From contig JWZX01001467.1 in the NCBI GenBank assembly GCA_001275005.1, forward strand, positions 1-14,853: 14,853 nt of DNA, given 5' to 3'. The notes under the pieces are model-generated. The model saw nothing but the letters and a program-made list of their open reading frames with translations. It ran no database searches and was not told the DNA's origin. Below, piece after piece: positions 7,044-14,853 of the stretch (position 1 is the first letter of the stretch; each line of letters opens with the position of its first letter). This DNA comes from Chrysochromulina tobinii. Lineage: Eukaryota > Haptophyta > Prymnesiales > Chrysochromulinaceae. The position numbers and the translations under genes were made by a program.

Positions 7044-9797
7044 TCAGTCGGGCTCGTCCTCGTCGTCCTCCGCGGACGCTGCGGCGGGCGAGGTCGTGCG
7101 GAGGCCGGGGGTAGCGCGTGCGCGCGCACCCTGCCCCTGCCCCTGCTGCTGCGGCTGCGGCTGCGGCTGCTGCGGCTGCTGCGGCTGCTGCTGCTGGGCG
7201 GCGGGTCGTCCTCGGTTGCACTCAGTGAGCGCCTGTCGGAGCCACGGTAGCCCGGACGGCCATCCAGGCCCGAGGGGGCGTGTGAGCTGATGGCGCTCGA
7301 GCAGCCTGTGGAGGGCGCGCTGTCGCGGGCAGAGCCAGGCGCGCATCGGGGCGGCCACGTCCTCGGGCGCGCTCTCGACGACGTAAGTGCGCCCGTTCTC
7401 ATGCGGCGAGCCATCCGTCGAGGCCGTCGACGGCTTCGTGAGGACGGCGACGTCCACTTGGTCGCCGCTCGCGGGGAGGCCGAGGAATGAGGCCAAGGCA
7501 TCCATTGCGGCAACGCGCGGCCGGTCCTCAAAGAGGGACTCAGACGGTAGGACGAGCAGCTGTGTGGGCGCAAAGTAGGTGAGCCACCCTTGCAGATGCT
7601 CCACGTACAGCGAGCGGTACACGAAGGCGCGGTCCTCGAGCGCCTTGTACCTGATGAGGGACGCACTCAATACCCCTTGGTGACCATCGGTGGCAATCGA
7701 TGGGCCATCAGAGGCCAACCAGAGGCCCATCAGAGCGCAATCCGAGGTCATCAGAGTATCATCAGAGATGAAGAGCGCAATCCGAGGTCATCAGAGATGA
7801 AGAGCGCAATCCCAGGTCATCAGAGATGAAGAGCGCAATCCGAGGTCATCAGAGCGCAATCTGAGGTCATCAGAGCTCAATCCGAGGCAATGACGCACAG
7901 CTTCTTCTGGGAGAGTGTGCGGTAGCCCAGGCAGCTGGCGAGCGCCTCCGAGGGCGCGCGACGGCCGCACTCGTCGATGGCGCTCATCTCGACGCGCGTT
8001 CTGTTGCGCAGTTTCGAAAGGAAGTCGGCGCGTAGGCATTCGATCTGGAGCGTGTTGCCCGAGGCACACTTGCTCCACACCTTTGAGGGCGGCGGAGTCA
8101 GGGTCGGTGTCAGTGGGTTCGTCAGTGGGGTTCGTCACTGGGGTTCGTCACTGGCTCGGTACTTTGAGGGCGGCGGTCTTTTGGAAGGGACCGACGGAAT
8201 TGTCGCGGATCGTCTCCCGGGACGAGACCGCCGCATGGCAGTCGGGGCGCGTCCAGGTGAGCTTGCCACAAACCTCTATCTGCCAGCGCATGTTGAACGA
8301 CGAGAGCACGCGCGAGACTGGCTCTCGTAAGAGCATCACGATCTTCGCGCCTGGCAGGAGCTGAGCGGCGCGCTCTGCCGCCTTTGGGTAGTCGAGGTAA
8401 CTAGCCGACACCTCGCCGCGCAACGGCAGCACCCGGCCTTCGGCATCAACGCCGCCGCCGCCGCCGCCGCCGCCAGCGCCGCTGCCTGGGCATACTCCGA
8501 GGGTGGCGCCGGCGCCGTCCCATCGCTGCTGGTAGACGGTGGGCCCTTTAGCGTAGTTGTCATCGAAGGAGAAGTAATGTATTTCCTTTTCGCCCTCGTT
8601 GATGGCGATCCCCTTGTGCCAGCCGCTTCGGAACAAGTAGTGGAGCGTCGATGTACCCCCCTTTTGGCTGCCTACGACGAGGAAGCTCGGCAGGCAGCGC
8701 GAGAGCCGCGCGTGCCGTCGCTGCAGAGGGGAGCCCAGCAAGGGACGTACGCTCATCTGACCCAGCCGCAGGTGGTGCAGCCCGATGCGCTCGAGCACTT
8801 CGTCGTCGGCATACGTGAAGGCCTCCATGAAGGCCAGCCGGCAGTCCTCGACGCCCGCCTCCGTCCATGTGCCGTTGAACGAGTGCCCTCGGCACATCTG
8901 GCAGCCCGAGAAGTGCACTATGAACGGTGGTCCATCCGATCCCCACACAGCCCCTCGGAGCGAGCGACTGCCTCGCACGAAGCGGCCGGCGTACTCGGGC
9001 CAATGGCCGTTCATGGTGAAGTTGCGCTCGAGCAGGGTCTTGGCACGCCAGCGCTCGGGCGCGTGGTGCAGCAGGTGCACAAGCCCGCCCTGGTCGTGAT
9101 TGGAAAGGCTCTCACGAACCGCCGACGACGCAATTCGTGTCCACTCGGCGAGGAGGGCACGGGACCAGTCCGAGACGCGGAGCAGCATGATGCCAGTGTT
9201 GATGCCCTCGGAATTGTTGTCCACGTACGTCATGCGTTCGTCGCCCCACATGACCAGGTCCACGCCCGCCGCATCGTACGCCGCAAACGGGAACGTGAAG
9301 CGCATGTCGACGACGATCGCGTCGTCATCCATCCAGAGCAACCACTCGCCCTCGTACGCGCCGCCGCCGCCGCCATCGGCGCGGCGGGGCTCCATGAGCA
9401 CCGAGAGAAGCGCAACCTTGTTCCACTGCCCACCCAGGTCCCAAGGGCTCAGCAGCTCCGTCGACGGCCACACCGCGTACCCATGCAATGTGGCGTACTG
9501 CAGCTTATTCTTGAGGCTCAGCTGGATGACGTGGTCGCCGTGCGCGGTCGTGCACGGCGCCGGCTGGGTGGCCGTGACGATGAGTAGCTGCGGCCGCCCA
9601 CCGACTGCCGTGCCCGACTGCCCGACGGACGTGCCCGCTGCCCGACGGACGTGAGTCGCTGCCGATGACGCCGATCGTCCGCCGTCGCCGGCGACGCTCT
9701 CTGCGGTCTCGGAGGTGACGTAGGCGACCTGGAGGGCGTGCAGCGCCACCGTGAGGATGACGAGCAGCGCGAGATGGTGCGGCCGGACCTGCACCAT
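7044..9797 (-). CDS. Type II membrane fusion enzyme: GT34-like glycosyltransferase plus sulfotransferase, three exons
   Basis: My model is exon 1 9797-8163, exon 2 8080-7899, exon 3 7665-7044, giving 812 residues. Residues 8-27 form an N-terminal anchor, as in Golgi enzymes. Residues about 70-325 resemble the GT34 family (GMA12/MNN10, plant xylosyltransferases): VTATQPAP, GQWNKVALL, the metal-binding WMDDDA (about 155-160), INTGIMLLR, HDQGGLVHLL and MNGHWPEYAG. Residues about 370-745 are a PAPS-dependent sulfotransferase: 5'-phosphosulfate loop VVGSQKGGTSTL (374-385), 3'-phosphate site KIVMLLREPVSRVLSSF (485-501), and C-terminal YVEHLQGWL...LLVLPSESLF...FLGLP. A Gly run (442-449) lies within the second domain, and the tail is Q/P-rich then acidic. 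It would add a sugar and sulfate to a secreted glycan; the substrate is unknown. The ATG at 9797 has a strong GCCATGG context; another in-frame ATG lies at 9839. Confidence 0.82.
7131..7198 (-). repeat. CTG/CGG-rich triplet tract coding a Gln/Pro tail
   Basis: On the coding (minus) strand this stretch is a series of CAG and CCG/CCC codons that give QQQQPQQPQQPQPQPQQQ near the C-terminus of the GT34-sulfotransferase. It is an imperfect microsatellite, likely variable in length and outside the folded domains. Confidence 0.85.
7666..7898 (-). other. Intron 2 of the GT34-sulfotransferase gene (233 bp)
   Basis: The donor is GTGCGT at 7898. With the acceptor ATTGAG ending at 7666 the join reads SQKKL|ASLIRYKALED. 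A second acceptor, CATCAG ending at 7651, is also in frame and would give SQKKL|YKALED (807 residues in total). I prefer the first because GTGCGTC occurs at both boundaries, but CAG is the more usual acceptor, so transcripts must decide. Most of the intron is a minisatellite. Confidence 0.7.
7706..7888. repeat. 21/29-bp minisatellite inside intron 2
   Basis: About six copies share the core GCGCAATCCGAGGTCATCAG on the plus strand. Units are 21 bp, or 29 bp where an eight-base ATGAAGAG-type insertion is present. The copies at 7706-7730 and 7871-7888 are degenerate. The array lies wholly inside the predicted intron, and its last copy begins about ten bases from the splice donor. Confidence 0.9.
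8081..8162 (-). other. Intron 1 of the GT34-sulfotransferase gene (82 bp)
   Basis: The donor is GTACCG at 8162 and the acceptor is CTCAAAG ending at 8081. The join AAA|GTG is phase 0 and connects QKTAALK to VWSKCASGN, restoring one sulfotransferase frame; without splicing the frame stops within 13 bp. The intron is mostly a 13-bp tandem repeat, and its boundaries carry a 15-bp direct repeat described separately. Confidence 0.8.
8115..8153 (-). repeat. 13-bp tandem repeat inside intron 1
   Basis: Three consecutive 13-bp units, GGGTTCGTCASTG on the plus strand (S is G or C), occupy 8115-8127, 8128-8140 and 8141-8153, and differ at one position. A degenerate fourth copy lies at about 8101-8114. 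They fill about half of the 82-bp intron. Confidence 0.9.
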
Positions 9798-10066
9798 GGC
9801 GGTTGGCTTGGCAATAAAAAGTAAATCCCGTGTGAGCATGCATGCAAATGCGAATTTGTCGACCCAACGTCCGTATCAACTTGCGTATCAACACACAACC
9901 ACCGGCGGCCGAGTGGCGAGCCTGGCGGCCCTCGGGGCGCCTGCTGCTGTTGCTGTTCAACACAACGCGCGCACACACTCCGGACCCCTACAATTGTAAG
10001 CACGGGGGCCACTGTCGCTATGGACGGAGGTGTGGCCGACACAGCCCGTGCTAACACACCCGTATT

Positions 10067-10100
10067 AAGTCAAGTCAAGTCAAGTCAAGTCAAGTCAAGT
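10067..10100. repeat. CAAGT pentamer microsatellite
   Basis: Six perfect CAAGT units (10071-10100) follow a partial unit AAGT at 10067. Isolated TCAAGT words recur at about 10145. The tract lies in the divergent upstream region about 200 bp before the kinase start. Confidence 0.95.
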
Positions 10101-10220
10101 TAATCGGCGGAGCTCGGGGCGCTATCGAGACGTGTCGAATCAAATCAAGTCCCCATGTCTACCAAGTCCAGCCGTGGTAGAAAATCTCAGTCAAATATTT
10201 CACTTCACACCCGTCATGCG

Positions 10221-10229
10221 TTTAAATAA
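10221..10229 (+). promoter_or_regulatory. Possible TATA-like element of the kinase gene
   Basis: TTTAAATAA is the most AT-rich word in the 100 bases before the kinase ATG at 10304. The position suits a core promoter with a short leader. The call rests on composition and position only. Confidence 0.25.
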
Positions 10230-10303
10230 CAGCCAGTTCACAAGCCTCAGCCTCCCCTGCCTTGGCTCAAGAGTCGCGCGCGGCTGGGATAGCTCGGAGC
10301 GCG

Positions 10304-11863
10304 ATGAGCCAGGCGGACCTGAAACGCATGATCGAGGCGCGGTACGCGCGCGTCAACCACCTCAAGGAGCAGCGCGAGCGGCGCAAGGAGACGGTCGTGG
10401 CCAAGATGGAGGAGCTGCAGCTCAACGATGAGCAGAAGAGCAAGGTGCTGGACGAGACGGCAAAGCTCGAGTCGGAGCATCTGCGCAGCCAGCGCAACAA
10501 GATCTCGCTAAACGACTTCGAGCAGATGGATATCATCGGGCGCGGCGCCTTCGGCGAGGTCTGCCTCTGCCGCCGGAAGGGCTTAGAAGGCAAGCAGGCT
10601 GTCTACGCGATGAAGAAGCTGCGCAAGGCGGACATGGTGTCCAAGGGGCAGGTGCACCACGTGCGCGCGGAGCTGGACGTGATGTCGGCGGTCGACGATT
10701 CCAACCCGTGGGTCGTCAAGCTCCACTACTCCTTCTCGGACGAGCAGTTCCTCTACCTGGTCATGGAGTACGTGCCGGGTGGCGACTTGATGAGTTTGCT
10801 CATGCGGCGCGACACGCTGAGCGAGGAGGAGTCGCGCTTCTACGTGGGCGAGACGGTGCTCGCGATCGAGTCGATCCACGCGCTCTCGTACATCCACCGC
10901 GACATCAAGCCCGACAATCTGCTCATCGACGCCGAGGGGCACATCAAGCTCGGAGACTTTGGTCTCGTCAAGTCGCTCGCCCAGACGCGGCTGCGCTTCC
11001 ACACGCCGGGCGGCGCGGCGGCGACGACGGCGCGCACCGATTCTCCACTCCAGGGCCGATGCGCGGGAGGGCTCACGCCCGTGCGCGAGGCGAGCGCGCA
11101 CGCCGAGGGCAGCTGCACGGCCGACGCGTCCACCCCCTCCGCGCGCTCTCCAGGCGGCGGTGAGATCACGTCCTCTCTGCCCTTGCCAGCGGCGGCGGCC
11201 ATGGGCAGCGGCACGCCGCGCGCAGACGCCGGCCAGTGGCAGGGCATGAGCCGTCGCGAGCGCATGGCCACGTGGAATCGCAACCGCAAGACGCTCATCT
11301 GGTCGACCGTTGGCACGCCGGACTACATGGCACCCGAGATCCTACTTGAGAGCGGCTACGGCGCCGAATGCGACTGGTGGTCACTTGGGGTGGTCATCTT
11401 CGAGATGCTCGTGGGCTACCCGCCCTTTTACGGCGACGACTCGCTCATGACGTGCCGCAAGATCCTGTGCCACCACGAGTCCCTCGTCTTTCCTCCCGAG
11501 ATGCCCCTCTCGGCCGGTGCCGTCTCCCTCATCCGAGGCATGCTCTCTGATCGCGAGGAGCGCCTCGGGCGCAACGGCGCGGCCGAGATCAAGGCCCACC
11601 CCTTCTTTGTTGGGGTCGAGTGGGATCGGCTGCGCACGCCCGAGGCGGTGCCGTACCGGCCACGCCTCTCTTCACAAGAGGACACTTCGTGGTTCGATCA
11701 CTTTGAGAGCTCGGGCGTCGCCGCTCAGCCGCCCCTCGCGTCCCATGACGACCTCCTCTTTGCCGACTACACGTACAAGCGCTTCCCGTCGGCCGAGGGT
11801 CTCCTGCGCAAGACGCTCGGCGAGTTGCCCACGCCACCGCCCGCGCCTGGGCCGACGAGCTGA
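10304..11863 (+). CDS. NDR/LATS-family AGC serine/threonine protein kinase
   Basis: A single exon encodes 519 residues from the ATG at 10304; the frame extends upstream only through a TTG. Residues 1-70 are a helical basic/acidic region like the MOB-binding N-terminal segment of NDR kinases. The kinase domain has the Gly loop GRGAFGEV (79-86), catalytic Lys104 in [13 protein letters not shown] (198-205), DFG (218-220) and GTPDYMAPE (337-345). The activation-loop serine is Ser334 (WSTVGTPDY), preceded by the basic stretch [14 protein letters not shown], as in the autoinhibitory segment of NDR. The hydrophobic motif FADYTYKRF (486-494, Thr490) matches the NDR type. All catalytic residues are present. 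Between DFG and the T-loop, about 75 residues (225-300) are Ala/Gly/Ser/Pro-rich and longer than usual for the family. By family knowledge it acts with MOB proteins downstream of a Ste20-type kinase in cell shape, polarity or mitotic exit; partners are not in the window. Confidence 0.93.
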   Translation: MSQADLKRMIEARYARVNHLKEQRERRKETVVAKMEELQLNDEQKSKVLDETAKLESEHLRSQRNKISLNDFEQMDIIGRGAFGEVCLCRRKGLEGKQAVYAMKKLRKADMVSKGQVHHVRAELDVMSAVDDSNPWVVKLHYSFSDEQFLYLVMEYVPGGDLMSLLMRRDTLSEEESRFYVGETVLAIESIHALSYIHRDIKPDNLLIDAEGHIKLGDFGLVKSLAQTRLRFHTPGGAAATTARTDSPLQGRCAGGLTPVREASAHAEGSCTADASTPSARSPGGGEITSSLPLPAAAAMGSGTPRADAGQWQGMSRRERMATWNRNRKTLIWSTVGTPDYMAPEILLESGYGAECDWWSLGVVIFEMLVGYPPFYGDDSLMTCRKILCHHESLVFPPEMPLSAGAVSLIRGMLSDREERLGRNGAAEIKAHPFFVGVEWDRLRTPEAVPYRPRLSSQEDTSWFDHFESSGVAAQPPLASHDDLLFADYTYKRFPSAEGLLRKTLGELPTPPPAPGPTS

Positions 11864-12735
11864 GCGCACCGTGCCCAGGGCAGCGCACGCAGCGCCGTAC
11901 ACAAGTTGGGGATCGAGGCAGATCGTGGCGAGAAGGTTGCGCGATTGCGAAGGAAGTGCACAGGCAACGCCCATCCAGACGGTGCAGTGCTTCGCGCCTC
12001 TCGCGCCTGCAGGCGCTTCTGTATAACCTCTGGGCCTTGTGCGCTTGAGCTTTCCCTTGAGCGCCTTCCGAGTGAGGACTCTCTCAGCTGAAAGAGTGTC
12101 TGTGACGACCGCGTGAAGGAATCGCGAGCAGGGGTGGCCGAGGCAGCTCCTGGCGAGCTCGCTCGCGTCCGCGCCGCGGCGGAGGGCACTCGTACCACGT
12201 ACGGAAGCATGATGCGTTGAAACATGAAAGATTCGCTGTTAGTCGTTACCGGAACGAGCACCGAGTCCGAGATATGTCATGAGGCCTCTCATATGACCCC
12301 AGTCCCCGCCCACAACGGACGCCGAACGGGAACGTCATCGCAGTGCATGAACATCTTCAAACCGAACGCACATCTGGCATCCTCGCGTATCCACGTTCCG
12401 CAAACGGCACGGTCGCCCCACCCATGCGCAAAGCCAAGGTCGATCCGTCCAAGCAACGCTCAACCTCGATCACAACGACAACACCACATCGCACACACAC
12501 ATGCCACCTAATCCGCGGGGGGGGACTCATCCGCTCAGCCTCATGCAATGGGACCGCTCGCGCCCCATGTATGACCCCACAACGCCCGAGAGTCTGACAT
12601 GCATGCCACTGAGCAGCCATGGCCCTTCATGCCCCCTTCATGCCCCGCTCGCACCTGATGCGCACACGCACTCGCCGCCGCACGAACGAGGTCGAATGCC
12701 CTCGCGCGCCGCCGGCGCCTCCGGACACATCCACA
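11864..12735. other. Convergent intergenic region, no gene supported
   Basis: This 872-bp stretch separates the kinase end from the end of the minus-strand EF-hand protein gene, so both 3' untranslated regions are here. Open frames on either strand show no motif and have random-looking composition. It contains an eight-G run near 12518-12525 and an 11-bp tandem pair (CCCTTCATGCC) at 12623-12644. No clear polyadenylation signal is seen. Confidence 0.5.
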
Positions 12736-14853
12736 TCAGCTAGCAGGCGGCTCAGCGGGCGGTGCCGCCTCTGCGGGCGGTGCGGGCGGTGCCGCCTCTG
12801 CGGGCGGTGCGGGCGGTGCCGCCTCTGCGGGCAGTGCGGGCGGTGCGGACGCGGCATCTCCTGTTGGGAAGGCGTCAGCGGTGCCGCCTAGCGCGCCGCC
12901 GTCAGCGCCCTTCTCCCCTGGCATGTTAGCGCCCCCCTCGTCGGCGTTGGGTTTCCCTTTACGAGGTGCGCGCTCCGCCGGCTTCGCAGTAGGATCGGCG
13001 GGCGGCGCGCCGGCCGGCGGCACGATCCCCTGCTGCGCGTGGTACTCGGCGAGCTTCTTCTTGTTCAGCTCGTTATGGCGCTTCTGGCGCTCGCGTTTCC
13101 TAGCCTCCTCCTCCTTCTCCTTGCGCTCCTCTTCCTCCTTTTGGCGTTGCCGCTCCGCCTCACGCTCCTTGCGCGCCGCCTGCCCCTTTTCGAGGCGCGC
13201 CTTGGCAAGCTTCGCGCGCTTAGCCAGCCGCTCGTTCTGCTCGCCCTCCCTGGTCAACTGCTCGATCTCGGCGCGCCACTTGCGCACGTCGGCCCGCCGC
13301 TCGTCCTCCTCCGTCAGATTCCCTTTGGGTGGGTTCTCGAGCACCTGCTTGAGCTTCTGCTTGCGCCGCTCCTCCGCCTCCTCCAGAATCTCCTCAGGGG
13401 TCTTGCGCACAGGCGCCGCCGTGAGCGCCGGCACCGATACCTTCCTTTCCTTCTTGGCAGCGCCCTTGTCCGCCGCGCCGCCCTCGGCGCCGCCCTCGGC
13501 GCCGCCCTCGGCGCCGCCCTCGGCGCCGCCCTCGGCGCCGCCCTCGGCCACGACTGCCTTGGGCGCTGCCGACCTCTTCTTCTTGACGATCGCGCCCGTG
13601 GGCTTGGGCGACCTAGTGGGCGCTCGGGATGACGCTCCACCGCCGGCCGAGCGGTTGCTGGGCGGCGGCGAGCGCGAGGGCGCGCCCGGCGAGCGGCCTG
13701 TGGAATCCGAGCGCGCGCCCTGTGGAATCCGAGCGCCCGGCGAGCGGCCTGTGGAATCCGAGCGCGCGCGCGCCGTGGCCGCGCCGCCCGCGGGGCGCGT
13801 CACCGAAGTTGAGCGCCCACGGACGACACTGGTACGATCGGTCACCGCGCCGCCGCCCACCTTGCCCGGCGGTGGCCGTCCCCGCTTTGGGGCTTCGCTC
13901 TCCGTGGCCACGTCGGGCTTAGGCATCGGCTTGCCGTCCAGACGTGCGAGCTTGAGGAGCGTCTGCCTCGCGGGCACGGGGGCGAGCACGTGCAGGCCGA
14001 GCGCATCCGCCGCCACCGAATCCAGCAGCTCGAGCGCCGCACTGAGCGCCGCACCGAGGCCCATCGCCGGGGGCACCGCGTAAAAGGGCACCGTCGACTC
14101 GATCACCTTCACAGTATAGCCCACGGGCGGTGTGAGGGAGTTCGGGTCGGCGCTCTTGTTGAGGGCCTTCTCCAAGGCGGCGACCTCCTTCGCGCCGAGC
14201 ACCTTGACGAACGGCTTCGCATCCGCTGAGTAGCTGCCACCCGCGCCGCCCTCAGCCTCAGCGGCGACGCCCTTTTTAGGCGCGGCCTTCTTGGGCGCCC
14301 CCGGCCCCTTGGCAGGCCCCTTGGCAGGCCCCTTGGCAGAGCCCTTGGCAGCAGAGCCCTTGGCAGCATAGCCCTTGGCCTCGCCCTTGGCCTCGCCTTT
14401 GGCGGCCGCGAGCTTCTCATCATACTTGGCGCGCATCTTGCGCCGCACGCGCGCAGTTCGAATCTTGTTTCGCTCCTCTTCGAGACGCGTGCGCTCCTCC
14501 TTGTTCTGACGCTGCACGCGGATGAGCGCCTCGCGCTGCTCAAACCGGGAGGCGCTCGGCGCTGCCGCGCCGCCCGCCTTGGCCTCGGCGTCGATTCGGT
14601 CGAGCGCCTTGAGTCTCGCCTCCACCTCGAGCTCGAGCGCCGCGAGTGCCTCGTCATCCTCGGGCAGCTCGATGCTGCTCACGTACCCGTCGCCGTTCTT
14701 GTCTAATGCATCGAGCTCCTTCACCACTGCGCCCTTGATCTCCGCGCCTGCGCCCTTGATCTCCGCGCCCTTGACCTCCGCGCCCTTGGGCGGCGGCGGC
14801 GGTGACTTGTCGGCAGCCGCCGCGCCGCCGCGCCGCGCGTAGACGCCCGCGCC
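12736..14853 (-). CDS. Repetitive, low-complexity protein with one EF-hand (5' partial)
   Basis: The frame is open from the right edge of the window to TGA at 12736-12738, giving at least 705 residues; the start lies beyond the window, since the first in-frame candidate near 14727 is GTG and coding-like sequence (KGAE repeats) continues upstream. A canonical EF-hand loop, DKNGDGYVSSIE, lies at 14703-14668 with all ligand positions filled. Then come a charged helix rich in R/E/K, an AKG repeat tract (about 14309-14400), and a more globular stretch of about 110 residues (about 13910-14240). After that follow RSDSTGRSPG repeats, an EGGA repeat, a long basic/acidic coiled coil (about 13050-13400), and a C-terminal Ala/Pro repeat. 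I do not recognise the family. Calcium-sensitive scaffold or nucleic-acid-associated roles are both guesses. Confidence 0.75.
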   Translation of the reverse strand, partial: GAGVYARRGGAAAADKSPPPPPKGAEVKGAEIKGAGAEIKGAVVKELDALDKNGDGYVSSIELPEDDEALAALELEVEARLKALDRIDAEAKAGGAAAPSASRFEQREALIRVQRQNKEERTRLEEERNKIRTARVRRKMRAKYDEKLAAAKGEAKGEAKGYAAKGSAAKGSAKGPAKGPAKGPGAPKKAAPKKGVAAEAEGGAGGSYSADAKPFVKVLGAKEVAALEKALNKSADPNSLTPPVGYTVKVIESTVPFYAVPPAMGLGAALSAALELLDSVAADALGLHVLAPVPARQTLLKLARLDGKPMPKPDVATESEAPKRGRPPPGKVGGGAVTDRTSVVRGRSTSVTRPAGGAATARARSDSTGRSPGARIPQGARSDSTGRSPGAPSRSPPPSNRSAGGGASSRAPTRSPKPTGAIVKKKRSAAPKAVVAEGGAEGGAEGGAEGGAEGGAEGGAADKGAAKKERKVSVPALTAAPVRKTPEEILEEAEERRKQKLKQVLENPPKGNLTEEDERRADVRKWRAEIEQLTREGEQNERLAKRAKLAKARLEKGQAARKEREAERQRQKEEEERKEKEEEARKRERQKRHNELNKKKLAEYHAQQGIVPPAGAPPADPTAKPAERAPRKGKPNADEGGANMPGEKGADGGALGGTADAFPTGDAASAPPALPAEAAPPAPPAEAAPPAPPAEAAPPAEPPAS
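12755..12844 (-). repeat. 27-bp coding tandem repeat (Ala/Pro/Glu C-terminus)
   Basis: Three 27-bp units start at 12755, 12782 and 12809, each made of an 18-bp part and a 9-bp part (GCGGGCGGT), followed by a further 9-bp copy to 12844. They encode nine-residue PAEAAPPAP-type repeats near the end of the EF-hand protein. Confidence 0.9.
13475..13546 (-). repeat. 12-bp coding tandem repeat (EGGA x6)
   Basis: Six perfect units of GCGCCGCCCTCG (plus strand) encode six EGGA tetrapeptides. The identical units indicate recent expansion. Confidence 0.95.
13682..13768 (-). repeat. 36-bp direct repeat coding RSDSTGRSPG
   Basis: Bases 13682-13717 and 13733-13768 are identical over 36 bp, with starts 51 bp apart (17 codons). 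A partial third copy (CTGTGGAATCCGAGCGC) lies between them at 13720-13736. The repeats encode serine/arginine-type phosphorylatable segments. Confidence 0.9.

Larger units (their letters stand above)
8081..8176 (-). repeat. 15-bp direct repeat at both intron boundaries
   Basis: CCGCCGCCCTCAAAG (minus-strand sense) occurs at 8176-8162, spanning the end of exon 1 and the donor G, and again at 8095-8081, forming the end of the intron. The match is 15 of 15 and the offset is 81 bp. Splicing removes one copy apart from its shared bases. Confidence 0.95.
9798..10303. promoter_or_regulatory. Divergent intergenic region between the fusion enzyme and the kinase
   Basis: This 506-bp stretch holds the 5' ends of two genes on opposite strands. 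It contains the palindrome GCATGCATGC at 9837-9846, two copies of CGTATCAAC (9872-9880 and 9884-9892), a CAAGT pentamer run at 10067-10100, and TTTAAATAA at 10221-10229, about 80 bases before the kinase ATG and possibly TATA-like. None can be called a proven element. No additional gene is supported. Confidence 0.4.

Noticed and set aside
7044-7751. Exon 3 of the fusion enzyme as an independent 235-residue gene
   Set aside because: Its start lies in the intronic minisatellite, and it contains only the C-terminal part of a sulfotransferase whose N-terminal part is in the upstream exons.
7706-7888. Possible CRISPR-like array
   Set aside because: The units are contiguous 21/29-bp tandem repeats with no unique spacers, and they lie inside a eukaryotic intron.
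8577-9587. A 336-codon plus-strand open frame across the glycosyltransferase exon
   Set aside because: It has no motif, and it overlaps a minus-strand frame with clear GT34 and sulfotransferase signatures.
10262-10303. Kinase start at 10262
   Set aside because: That codon is TTG. The first in-frame ATG is at 10304, and the N-terminal region from there has the length usual for NDR kinases.
10132-10431. A 99-codon frame starting in the kinase leader
   Set aside because: It is out of frame with the kinase, becomes Arg/Gly/Ala-rich where it overlaps it, and shows no motif.
12224-12511. A 95-codon open frame in the convergent intergenic region
   Set aside because: Its composition is random-looking, no domain or signal is visible, and overlapping frames of similar length exist on the other strand.
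12881-14083. A 400-codon open frame on the plus strand opposite the EF-hand protein
   Set aside because: It is the shadow of repetitive GC-rich coding sequence. Its residues follow from the repeats on the minus strand, which carries the EF-hand.

Overview
The window reads as nuclear DNA from a GC-rich unicellular eukaryote, most likely an alga with a secondary (red-derived) plastid. A haptophyte is my best guess; a pelagophyte or a similar alga is possible. The reasons are spliced genes with GT-AG introns, no operons or ribosome binding sites, alanine/proline/glutamate-rich low-complexity proteins, abundant tandem repeats, and one protein that begins with a secretory-type signal followed by an A|F..P motif typical of bipartite plastid targeting. 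The lineage call is inference; no marker gene is present.

Layout, left to right. 1-893 has no gene I can support and holds small repeats, including a dense cluster of TCTTGA/GACTC words with an inverted repeat. 894-1585 (-) is a three-exon gene for a small, probably plastid-targeted, calmodulin-like protein whose calcium ligands are nearly all lost. 1586-2034 is a divergent intergenic region. 2035-6342 (+) is one long exon for a 1435-residue Ala/Glu-rich coiled-coil protein with a proline-rich C-terminal part and a 24-bp coding minisatellite; a second copy of its last codons follows in frame after the TAG stop. 6343-7043 is a convergent intergenic region. 7044-9797 (-) is a three-exon gene for a type II membrane protein that fuses a GT34-like glycosyltransferase to a PAPS-dependent sulfotransferase. 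Both of its introns are built largely of tandem repeats, and the first is flanked by a perfect 15-bp direct repeat. 9798-10303 is a divergent upstream region with a CAAGT pentamer repeat. 10304-11863 (+) is an NDR/LATS-type AGC protein kinase with a long activation-segment insert. 11864-12735 is convergent intergenic DNA. 12736-14853 (-) is the 3' part of a gene for a highly repetitive protein with one canonical EF-hand; it runs off the right edge.

The genes do not form an obvious pathway. The glycosyltransferase-sulfotransferase would act in the Golgi on surface or secreted sulfated glycans. The NDR kinase and the coiled-coil protein are the kind of proteins that act on cytoskeleton, cell shape or division, but nothing in the sequence ties them together. 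The most unusual items are the enzyme fusion and the repeat-derived appearance of its introns.
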